Assembly: GCA_016782865.1 (NCBI GenBank)
Contig: JADHXR010000086.1
Location: 1-33,664 of the forward strand
Direction: 5' to 3'
DNA length: 33,664 bases
DNA from: Phycisphaerae bacterium
Lineage (GTDB): Bacteria; Planctomycetota; Phycisphaerae; Sedimentisphaerales; Anaerobacaceae
Shown: in pieces, positions 26,057 to 32,471 of the stretch
How positions within the stretch are numbered: position 1 is the first letter of the stretch
Layout: each line of letters opens with the position of its first letter
Notes under the pieces: generated by a model
The model's database searches: none
What the model was told of the DNA's origin: nothing
The model's input: the letters and a program-made list of their open reading frames with translations, nothing else
Translations under genes and position numbers: made by a program

Positions 26057-29000
26057 CTGTCCTCTCCCAAACACTGCACGTTGCCGTCGACGGTAGTCAG
26101 GAACAGCCTGCCGTAGGCGGCAGCCATACCATCGAAGACGGGCAATTCATCGAGGGCAAGCTCGGCCTGCTTCTGGCCGTTGGCGGCGGACACCGCCCAA
26201 AGCATCGCGCCCTTCTTGCCGACGAACGCGGCGACCTGCTCACGCAATTGCCGGGCCGCTTCGGGGGTGTCGAGGCGTTTTCTGATCTCGTTCTCGTCGA
26301 TGATATCCGCCGGGCCCGCAACAAACAGAGTGCGGTCGGCCATCACCAGGGCGCGGGCAAATAGCGGAATGTCTTTAGTCCAGCGATGAAAAACCTTGAA
26401 GCCTTTCTGTTGATTCCGCTTCTCTTGCCGGGGTCTCTCAGGTCGTTCCTGCTCGACGGCAGATGGATCCTTGGCCGCGGAGAAAAGGTGGTGCTCAATC
26501 GGCGTGGTCCAGCGATAGTATTGGGGCTGGCGCCCGTAGCCGTAAACATTCTCTTTGTCAAATACCAGAATCTTTCCGGAAGGAGCGACCTTGCCCGCCT
26601 GAGGATAACCGGCCCAGCCCCCGAGGAAGCGGCTGCCATAGACCCAGTATGTGCGATGCCACCAACTGTCGTCGAGGAAACCCGTCGGGCAGAACAAGTG
26701 AGCATGTTCGGGCTGCTGTGTGGAAGGTATCGAATACTTTTCGGGATTACCCGCGTAGGGCAACGCCTCGAGGGCCAATCTCTTGCCTTCGAGATCGAAC
26801 GGCTGAGACCGCATGTATACAAGCCGGCCATCGCAGGACAAAATGTCGGGCAACGAGACGGGCATATTGTGCTGCCTTGCGTAATCCTGAATCGCCTTTC
26901 CTGCGGCAGGGTCCTGATCATTGAGCACGGTTTCCGAAAGCAGACGTCCTGTCGCGGGATCGAGCCTGATCAGACGCATGCCGTCATCCAGAAACGCCGA
27001 ACGACCCGCCACACAATAGACGACGCCGCCCTGCACGAGCACGCTTCCATGCACGGGCCAGACAGACTCCAATTGCTCGAACCACATCGCCCGCTGATCC
27101 ATGGGAGCTGCGCGAAAACGCCAGGCCAGGGCGCCATCCGAGGCGCGGAGATTGTAAACGTAGCCATCGGCTGATCCGAACAACACCATCTGGTGAAATA
27201 TAGTCGGCGGTGAATCCACTCGCGCCCCGGCGGTATAGCTCCAGAGAGCCTTGCCCGAACGAGCATCCAGAGCATGGACCGTGTGTGTATCTTTGGAGGC
27301 GACAAATACCTTCCCGCCCGCCACGACCGGGCTGGTCAGATTGCCGCCAACATTAGTCTTCCATGTGGAGGTCAGTGCCGACCGAACCGATGCGTTGGTC
27401 CGACCGCTTCGGGCATTGTCGTGACGATAAGTGGGCCAGTCCTTGGGATTGACTATTGTCGATTGACTATTGTCTATTTGGTCGTATGCGGGGCCTTTCT
27501 GTAGGCGCGCTATCCGAGCTGCCGAGGCGCCGATGCGCGGGCCCTTTGCCGGCGCCAGTGCGTTCAATCCGTACTGCTTGGCTTCCGGGAAACAGGCACA
27601 GGGATTTTGTGGTGCGTAGATCAGTCCGTTGGCCGGCATCACGCCGTAGAGACAGGCGCCGCGGACCCAGTGGTTGATATCCCAGTGCTGCTGCTTGAAG
27701 TCGATGAATTCCGTGCCGGTTCGGGACATCAACAGGAAACGATCCGTGGCCTTGCCGCGATAGCAGCGATGGTGAAACCAGTACGTCTCTACGTCCGGGT
27801 CGAATTCGCTGACAACTTCGCCGGTGTAAATGTCACGGGCGACAAATTTCCCTACGGCGTGACCGCTGGTGGTCTCGCCGATCCAGACCCGGCCGCCGGC
27901 TACAAGGACGTCTTCCGGCGAGGCGTAGCCGGAAAGCGGATGAGGCGCCTTCCAAAGAACGGTCCCGTCCTTGATTGAAAGAGCAGTCAGTGTATCGTTC
28001 TGATTGACTTTCCAGGTTCGATTGTCCTCGGCGGCCAGCTCGCTGCCGGCGAAGAGCACGACATCATCGTACAACACCAGCGTCGGTCCCGACCGGACGG
28101 GAAATTTCTCCGCACGGGCCAACGGTTCGCTGCGCCACATTAACTCGCCGCTGCTTTTGTTCAGACACAGGATGCGATCGGCGCTCAAGAGAACAACGCG
28201 CTTGCTGTCCATCGCCAGGGCAAGTTTTACAACCGCATGCGGGCTCGTCCACAATATTTCGCCCGACTCGGCGCGCAGGGCAATGAGCTTGCCGTCCGAT
28301 TCGCCTGAAGGATCTTTGAGATTTTCACGTTTGGATTGTGCCGTAGCCGACGGTGCGGATTCGCCACCGATCAGCGCGAGGATTATACCATCCGAGAGAA
28401 GGATCTCGTCGGTCCCGGCGGTGCCCTCGTAGGTGGCAACGGTCTGCCCCGTTGCCGCATCGAGCGCGGTTACGGGGCCGTCCAATCCCAACGTGACATA
28501 GACGCGGTCACCCTGGGCCACAAGGCGCCGGGGCAACTGTGCCGGGCCACTCTTGAGCGGGTGGAGATGGTTGTACCACTGGTCGATAGAACGTTTCCAC
28601 AGGATCGTACCGTTAAAGGCATCGCGAGCGACCAATTTCCACTGGGGGGCTACGAGGATCGAGAATCGCGGGGCCTCGTCTACAATGTAGAACAATCGGC
28701 CGCCCGAGGTCACTACCGCACTTACGCTGGACATGTGGTCATGATGCCTGCCCCATCTCGGGCTGCCCACCCACTGAAGGCGCCGGGGCGGCCCGACCAC
28801 CGTGTCGTGCGCGACGGCGTTGCCGGTAGCGTCATGCAGGTAATGGGTCCACTCGTCGATATCTTTGGGCCAGGGTTTGACGTGCCTGGTCCATTTGCCG
28901 TCGCGCTTGATGCACGCAACCGCGCCCGGGACCAGGACCCGCATGACTTCGTCCATCGTCACGGCGCCGAGTTTCTCAGCAACAAGCAGATTCACGAGAT

Positions 29001-29337
29001 TGTCAATGTACGGCAAATGCCTGCCGTCGAAGACGTCCGCTGAAACGTTGCCGTAACGACCTTTAGACTTGATGTGTGCCCGAGCTGCTGCAACGTTTTC
29101 TGCATCTGCGTCAAGGCCCTGCACGATGTAGGCACCGCCGGTGCCCAACGCAGCGGTCAGCGAACCGTCGCCGCAGCCTATGTGTATGATTAGCCCGCCC
29201 TGAACGTTGGACTTCTCCTGGATCTGCTCCCAGGTTGCCGCCTGTGTCGTGCTGATCGGAATACCGAGCAGGACAATGCAAAAGGCGAAAGTCATGCATA
29301 TTAGCAGCCGGGCTCTGGTCATTGTGGATGTGCGCAT
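26053..29337 (-). CDS. Methyltransferase-like domain fused to PQQ-like beta-propeller, exported
   Basis: 1094 aa from the ATG at 29337 (AAGGAG 9 nt upstream). Signal or membrane segment at about residues 9-34. A class I SAM-methyltransferase-like domain follows, with LIIHIGCGDGSLTAAL (near 48) and a second motif QGLDADAENVAAARAHI. Then a long quinoprotein/BamB-like beta-propeller shows repeated blade signatures: AFNGTILWKRS, ALDAATGQTVATYEG, KSSGELMWRSE, ALDARSGKALWSY and LDPATGRLLSE. The middle linker contains a 14-bp tandem duplication. A methyltransferase domain on an exported protein is odd; it may bind a ligand other than SAM. A similar fusion is known to me from planctomycete genomes. 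A MITE-like element starts 72 bp upstream. Confidence 0.85.
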   Translation of the reverse strand: MRTSTMTRARLLICMTFAFCIVLLGIPISTTQAATWEQIQEKSNVQGGLIIHIGCGDGSLTAALGTGGAYIVQGLDADAENVAAARAHIKSKGRYGNVSADVFDGRHLPYIDNLVNLLVAEKLGAVTMDEVMRVLVPGAVACIKRDGKWTRHVKPWPKDIDEWTHYLHDATGNAVAHDTVVGPPRRLQWVGSPRWGRHHDHMSSVSAVVTSGGRLFYIVDEAPRFSILVAPQWKLVARDAFNGTILWKRSIDQWYNHLHPLKSGPAQLPRRLVAQGDRVYVTLGLDGPVTALDAATGQTVATYEGTAGTDEILLSDGIILALIGGESAPSATAQSKRENLKDPSGESDGKLIALRAESGEILWTSPHAVVKLALAMDSKRVVLLSADRILCLNKSSGELMWRSEPLARAEKFPVRSGPTLVLYDDVVLFAGSELAAEDNRTWKVNQNDTLTALSIKDGTVLWKAPHPLSGYASPEDVLVAGGRVWIGETTSGHAVGKFVARDIYTGEVVSEFDPDVETYWFHHRCYRGKATDRFLLMSRTGTEFIDFKQQHWDINHWVRGACLYGVMPANGLIYAPQNPCACFPEAKQYGLNALAPAKGPRIGASAARIARLQKGPAYDQIDNSQSTIVNPKDWPTYRHDNARSGRTNASVRSALTSTWKTNVGGNLTSPVVAGGKVFVASKDTHTVHALDARSGKALWSYTAGARVDSPPTIFHQMVLFGSADGYVYNLRASDGALAWRFRAAPMDQRAMWFEQLESVWPVHGSVLVQGGVVYCVAGRSAFLDDGMRLIRLDPATGRLLSETVLNDQDPAAGKAIQDYARQHNMPVSLPDILSCDGRLVYMRSQPFDLEGKRLALEALPYAGNPEKYSIPSTQQPEHAHLFCPTGFLDDSWWHRTYWVYGSRFLGGWAGYPQAGKVAPSGKILVFDKENVYGYGRQPQYYRWTTPIEHHLFSAAKDPSAVEQERPERPRQEKRNQQKGFKVFHRWTKDIPLFARALVMADRTLFVAGPADIIDENEIRKRLDTPEAARQLREQVAAFVGKKGAMLWAVSAANGQKQAELALDELPVFDGMAAAYGRLFLTTVDGNVQCLGEDR
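27447..27474. repeat. Tandem 14-bp repeat (two copies) inside the PQQ gene
   Basis: GATTGACTATTGTC occurs twice in direct succession, and each unit splits into two 7-mers (GATTGAC, TATTGTC). It encodes the linker stretch IDNSQSTIVN between two propeller blocks (the second block begins DWPTYRHDNARSG). The surrounding reading frame stays open. Confidence 0.8.
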
Positions 29338-29408
29338 CAGTTCAATCTCCTTCAAATGTCGCTGGTTTCTCCAAGCGACAATCGCAGATTCGAATCCTGC
29401 CGGGCTTA

Positions 29409-29594
29409 GAGGGTGTTTCAAAAGTTGCTCTGGCTTCGCCCGGCTGCAAAGCCCCATGGCTTTGTCGGCCTGCATCGACGATAGAACCAACATCGCCTGC
29501 TTCGGCCTTCGTGCCCTGGGGCTTTTCGCTCGAGCCCTTCCCCGCTCAAGCGCCGCGGGGGCTCGGGCCGACGATCAACTTTTAAAACACCCTC
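29409..29594. mobile_element. MITE-like element, family B
   Basis: 186 bp bounded by a 3-bp direct duplication TTA (29406-29408 and 29595-29597). Terminal inverted repeats are GAGGGTGTTTCAAAAGTTG on the left and, reverse complemented, GAGGGTGTTTTAAAAGTTG on the right, with one mismatch in 19. The interior is GC-rich and carries no transposase. A TNA-type 3-bp duplication is what some IS5-group elements make, so such a transposase may mobilise it; this is inference. A diverged relative lies at 1-140. Confidence 0.8.
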
Positions 29595-29693
29595 TTAGTC
29601 AAAAAAGCGGTTCCTGATCCATTACCAAGGGTGTCCGTCCATAGAGCATCTATTAGAGTATACCAGAATGCGCCAAGTGGTACGGCAAGTTTT

Positions 29694-29801
29694 TTATGCT
29701 GACTTCTTCTTCATGATGATTTGTGGATAACGGCCATAATTTCGGGGGATCCAGATGATCTTGATCTTCGACAACAGGTCGCCGCAACCTTGCTCAAGCA
29801 T
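29694..29801 (-). pseudogene. Possible transposase C-terminal scrap
   Basis: A 35-codon open frame reads MLEQGCGDLLSK, then IWIPRNYGRYPQIIMKKKS. The basic, Pro-rich end with YPQIIMK resembles C-termini of IS4-type transposases, but the match is weak and from memory. The MITE-like element at 29805 abuts its upstream end. It could be chance. Confidence 0.25.
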
Positions 29802-29804
29802 ACA

Positions 29805-29965
29805 GGGCACCTCTAAAAATTCATTTTGGCGGGCAAACGAATCTTCTTGATTCTGGATGGCGTCAGGAAAAAGCCGCCTTAGCTTCGGCTAAGGCTGATT
29901 TCCATTCCTTGCCAGAATACAAAAATCTTCTACTTGCCGCTCAAAAGCAATTATTAGAGCTACCC
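29805..29965 (-). mobile_element. MITE-like element, family A, copy 2
   Basis: 161 bp flanked by the 4-bp direct duplication TACA (29801-29804 and 29966-29969). The left end GGGCACCTCTAAAAATTCAT matches the right end of copy 1 (reverse complemented). The right end, reverse complemented, GGGTAGCTCTAATAATTGC, matches the left end of copy 1, so it is inverted relative to that copy. The inner ATTCTGG repeats are also conserved. The centre has a perfect 8-bp stem with a TTCG loop (GCCTTAGC-TTCG-GCTAAGGC at 29876-29895), which could act as a bidirectional hairpin. It carries no ORF. Confidence 0.82.
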
Positions 29966-30161
29966 TACATCTGGCAGACGCTGGAAAGCCTCGTCGTCAT
30001 TTTGCATTTTCTGGCAGGTTTTCCCTTGCACATCCACCTGTCGCGGCGTACATTTTCTGAAGCGTTGATGTCTTTATTCTTGGAGCCAAAGGTGAAGGCT
30101 CTCTGGCGCGCCCGCAATTTGCGGGACACCGACGGGGACGGAGTCTATCCGGCCGAAGGCC

Positions 30162-30210
30162 GGAAGAAGGGTGAAGAGCGAAGGGTGAAGAGAGAAGTGA
30201 GAAGTGAGAA
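30162..30210 (+). repeat. Heptamer tandem array
   Basis: Seven successive 7-mers end in GAA: GGAAGAA, GGGTGAA, GAGCGAA, GGGTGAA, GAGAGAA, GTGAGAA, GTGAGAA. They run directly up to the four-helix-bundle remnant, whose ATG is at 30219. The purine-rich GAGAA/GTGAG stretch also resembles a ribosome binding site. Confidence 0.8.
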
Positions 30211-30218
30211 ATGATCTC

Positions 30219-30338
30219 ATGGAAAGGACGTTTGAGTTTGCTGTGCGAGTGGTAAACCTATGTCGAACTCTGGATAAATCACCTGGAGTATCGCGCATGC
30301 TGGGCACTATCATCAAAAAGACAAAAGCTGATGCCTGA
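30219..30338 (+). pseudogene. Four-helix-bundle (S23/23S-intervening-type) protein remnant, middle deleted
   Basis: A 39-aa open frame. Residues 1-28 (MERTFEFAVRVVNLC, then RTLDKSPGVSRML) match the first helix of the roughly 120-aa four-helix-bundle family (TIGR02436-like, MERTFxFAVRVVxLCxxLxxxPG). Residues 29-39 (GTIIKKTKADA) look like its final helix end. The two middle helices are missing, with an in-frame join near 30300-30309. A 39-residue peptide could not form the bundle. It is bracketed by heptamer repeats on both sides. The family assignment is from memory of the conserved start. Confidence 0.6.
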
Positions 30339-30342
30339 ATCT

Positions 30343-30370
30343 TTCACCCTTCACAATTCACCCTTCCTTG
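30343..30370 (-). repeat. Heptamer tandem array, opposite orientation
   Basis: TTCACCC, TTCACAA, TTCACCC, TTCCTTG follow each other. On the minus strand these read as the same GGGTGAA-type heptamers as the array at 30162-30210, so the two arrays form an inverted pair around the four-helix-bundle remnant. Confidence 0.65.
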
Positions 30371-30401
30371 TTCCGGTGTTATCAGTAAAAGCACACATCT
30401 T

Positions 30402-30408
30402 GTTATGC
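30402..30408 (+). other. Cassette-boundary-like core site (possible truncated attC)
   Basis: GTTATGC matches the R' core of integron recombination sites (G|TTRRRY-like) and stands 12 nt before the ATG of the first cassette-like gene. The preceding ACACATCTT resembles the left arm of the two downstream attC-like sites (ACATCTG), but the hairpin between the arms is missing. Confidence 0.45.
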
Positions 30409-30420
30409 GGGGAAACGTTT

Positions 30421-31101
30421 ATGACACAGCAGACAATCTCCGAGACTCTCTTTGAATCGTACTGTCAAAAGCATGCAATCTGTCATTCCCGGATTCCTAC
30501 AGAGTCTGACAAGCGGACTCCTGACTATGAGATTATTCTAAAGGAAAACTTGGTGATCTCAGAGGTCAAGCAGTTCGACCCTACTCAAGAAGAAGTGCAT
30601 CTTCAGAAGCAGCTAGAAGAACACGGCTCAACAGAAGTCTTTGGAGGAAAACCTGGACAACGAGCGAGCCAAAAGATTATCGACGGCACGAAGCAACTAC
30701 GACTGCTTGCTAAGGATAAATATCCGACACTACTCATCCTCTACAACAACGTTCCAATAACGAATCGCCACGTAGATCCCTATGCCATCAAGACTGCGAT
30801 GTATGGATTGGAAGAGGTTGTTTTCGCTGTTCCGGAAGAGACTTCGGTGGCCCCTTGGGTGTCGGATCGAAGATTTGGTGGCCGTCGGAGGGTTACGCCA
30901 AGCCACAATACAACTCTCAGTGCTGTTGCTGTCTTGTACGTGAACCACAATGTAGGCACTCCGTATCTCCACATCTTCCATAATATTTACGCTGCTCTGC
31001 CTGTAAACCCAGAATGGCTGAGAAATCCAGAGACCCAACATTTCAAGCTTGAAGCGAAGGAGAGAGATAAAAAGCAATTCCAAGAATGGATCAAAGTGTA
31101 A
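30421..31101 (+). CDS. PD-(D/E)XK-like nuclease-fold protein in a cassette-like unit
   Basis: 226 aa. The ATG at 30421 lies 12 nt after the GTTATGC core, with GGGGA as a weak ribosome site. Residues 33-50 carry TPDYEIILKENLVISEVKQ: Pro34-Asp35, then Glu48-x-Lys50, the classic PD-(D/E)XK spacing, preceded by an N-terminal helix (ISETLFESYCQKH). The C-terminal half (LSAVAVLYVNHN, TPYLHIFHNIYAALP) has no recognised domain. It may be a restriction- or defence-type nuclease, but no DNA-recognition domain or partner methylase is seen. Base composition is lower in GC than the iol region. It ends at an attC-like site. Confidence 0.7.
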   Translation: MTQQTISETLFESYCQKHAICHSRIPTESDKRTPDYEIILKENLVISEVKQFDPTQEEVHLQKQLEEHGSTEVFGGKPGQRASQKIIDGTKQLRLLAKDKYPTLLILYNNVPITNRHVDPYAIKTAMYGLEEVVFAVPEETSVAPWVSDRRFGGRRRVTPSHNTTLSAVAVLYVNHNVGTPYLHIFHNIYAALPVNPEWLRNPETQHFKLEAKERDKKQFQEWIKV

Positions 31102-31112
31102 TAGTACAAACA

Positions 31113-31181
31113 CACCACATCTGAATCGGAGGGACCTCCAGGGGCTGCGCCCCTTCCAGCCCATCATTCAGTGCGTTATAC
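31113..31181 (+). other. attC-like recombination site 1
   Basis: The arms CACATCTGAAT (31116-31126) and ATTCAGTGCGTTATAC (31166-31181) pair imperfectly, with the unpaired bases expected of attC sites. The interior holds the hairpin GGGGCTGCGCCCC (31141-31153). GTTATAC at 31175-31181 gives the recombination core. The left core is degenerate. It sits 11 bp after the first nuclease gene and 19 bp before the next gene, as in an integron cassette. Confidence 0.6.
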
Positions 31182-31200
31182 GCTTGAAATGGATTAACCT

Positions 31201-31986
31201 TTGAATAAACTGACGAAACAAATGAATCAGGCTGTCCTAGAAATTTATGCAGGTGATTCAGTTCAACATGTCGGCAAGCCAACATTGAAAGCCTTACGAG
31301 ATCGTAATTTATTGGGTGCTGACAATAAGTTAACTGATTTTGGGAGACGATATGTGATTTCAAGAATGCCTTTGGCAAAGCAGTGTTCTGAAATGTCGCT
31401 GGAATATGAAACCGTTCAATTACCTTACGAAGGAAAACCTGAGCAAGCCCTATTGGCTTACTATGAATCTCTAAACTATATCGGCATCAGTACTGAAGGC
31501 ATAGGCATATTTACAGTACTTAAATCTTTAATGTTGGATAAGCTTGCCCAATACAATTCATTCAATGATAGAGCAGATGCCTGCACTAGGTATCTAGAAG
31601 CGCAGCTTACGATTCTTAAAGATAAAGCTGAAGAAATAATAATGTCAATTCCTTCGGTATCTAGGAAAAGGTATATTAGTAATTATCATGAAATTATATC
31701 TGATCCATTCATAGCTTCTGAATACCCTGAGTTGTCTATGGAATTCGCTATTGCAATGTATGATGCAGTTGATACAGATGTCTACATTGCAGTAGCAAAA
31801 AAGGTCGCAGAAGACCCGTACACATATAGAAATGGCTGGCCGGACTTAACCTTGATTAAAGAAGATGAAGTTCTATTTATTGAAGTAAAAACAAATGATA
31901 AGTTACATGAAAGCCAGTTAATTACGATACCCACAATGCGTGATATCATGTTATTTCCGTTTCGCGTATGCAGGATTACAAAATAA
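31201..31986 (+). CDS. VRR-NUC/PD-(D/E)XK-type nuclease in a cassette-like unit
   Basis: 261 aa if the TTG at 31201 is used; an ATG at 31222 would remove 7 residues, and neither has a convincing ribosome site. The C-terminal 60 residues hold a VRR-NUC-like signature: NGWPDLTLIK (Pro214-Asp215-Leu216), then LFIEVKTNDKLHESQ (Glu228-x-Lys230, Gln239). The upstream 200 residues are largely helical with no recognised domain, including DLTDFGRR-like and repeated acidic stretches. VRR-NUC domains occur in DNA-repair and restriction-like nucleases. The gene is markedly AT-rich relative to the window and is enclosed by attC-like sites, pointing to acquisition as a mobile cassette. Confidence 0.75.
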   Translation: MNKLTKQMNQAVLEIYAGDSVQHVGKPTLKALRDRNLLGADNKLTDFGRRYVISRMPLAKQCSEMSLEYETVQLPYEGKPEQALLAYYESLNYIGISTEGIGIFTVLKSLMLDKLAQYNSFNDRADACTRYLEAQLTILKDKAEEIIMSIPSVSRKRYISNYHEIISDPFIASEYPELSMEFAIAMYDAVDTDVYIAVAKKVAEDPYTYRNGWPDLTLIKEDEVLFIEVKTNDKLHESQLITIPTMRDIMLFPFRVCRITK

Positions 31987-31990
31987 AGAT

Positions 31991-32055
31991 ATATAACATC
32001 TGGCTTCATTGAGACGGCGTGCTACGCACGCGTCTCACGAGCCAGTGCGTTCGAC
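31991..32055 (+). other. attC-like recombination site 2
   Basis: The left core ATATAAC (31991-31997) is followed by ATCTGGCT. A near-perfect stem GAGACGGCGTGC / GCACGCGTCTC surrounds a TAC loop (32011-32036). Then come AGCCAGTGC and the right core GTTCGAC (32049-32055). The arms CTGGCT and AGCCAG pair, and extra unpaired bases appear on one side, as in attC. It begins 4 bp after the stop codon of the VRR-NUC gene. It shares ACATCTG and CAGTGCGTT with site 1. Confidence 0.7.
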
Positions 32056-32164
32056 GAAACGGACAAGACGCTTGATCGGGTGAGGATAGGTAGAAACGGC
32101 AAGACAATCCGTTGCACTGGATGGTAATCATTACGGAGAGCCAGCCAAACGTTCCAGAACACGC

Positions 32165-32296
32165 ATGCAATTGCTCGTGATCCTCAACCTGCTTTCCCTC
32201 GCTTTGCTCCTCTGTGCGATCCCTGCTCGCGCTGACGAAGAGTCGATGTGGGCAGGCAGCGGGAACTGCGTAGGGTCAGCCCTTGTAACAGGATAG
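32165..32296 (+). CDS. Doubtful 43-aa signal-peptide-bearing ORF
   Basis: Begins MQLLVILNLLSLALLLCAIP, then ARADEESMWAG. This is a good-looking secretion signal with a plausible cleavage after ARA, followed by only about 20 residues before the stop. The last codons run into the inverted repeat at 32272, so it may be the 5' scrap of a secreted protein truncated by that element. No ribosome site lies at the right distance. Otherwise, nothing is seen between 32056 and 32164. Confidence 0.3.
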   Translation: MQLLVILNLLSLALLLCAIPARADEESMWAGSGNCVGSALVTG

Positions 32297-32365
32297 TTTT
32301 CATATAGTGAACAGTTATCGATATGAATTGTAGTTCAGCTAGACTATTAATTCCAGGGCTGACCC
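32272..32365. repeat. REP/BIME-like inverted repeat
   Basis: AGGGTCAGCCCT (32272-32283) and AGGGCTGACCC (32355-32365) are inverted copies (11 bp perfect), separated by about 71 bp of AT-rich sequence. Arms of this GGGTCAGCCCT kind are typical of REP-type palindromes mobilised by Y1/RAYT transposases, but none is encoded here. Confidence 0.55.
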
Positions 32366-32471
32366 CAATGAAGTGAAGGCCCAAAATTTCGCATATTTGC
32401 CATTGTAGGGACGATGCAGCCGTGCCCTTTTTGGCCGCCGACAAAGCAGCAAGGTTTTGGAAGGCGATAAA

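Noticed and set aside
29338..29493. N-terminal extension of the PQQ protein to 29493
   Set aside because: The extension is translated from the MITE-like element; the ATG at 29337 has a strong ribosome site and a signal sequence.
29650..29665. Third end of MITE family A (TATTAGAG then TATACC)
   Set aside because: Only about 8 bp match, and there is no partner end or target duplication.
29909..30214. 101-codon ORF spanning the end of MITE family A copy 2
   Set aside because: Starts inside the repeat element, ends in the heptamer array, and shows no ribosome site or family signature.
30162..30370. CRISPR array
   Set aside because: Repeat units are only 7 bp, contiguous, without unique spacers or cas genes.
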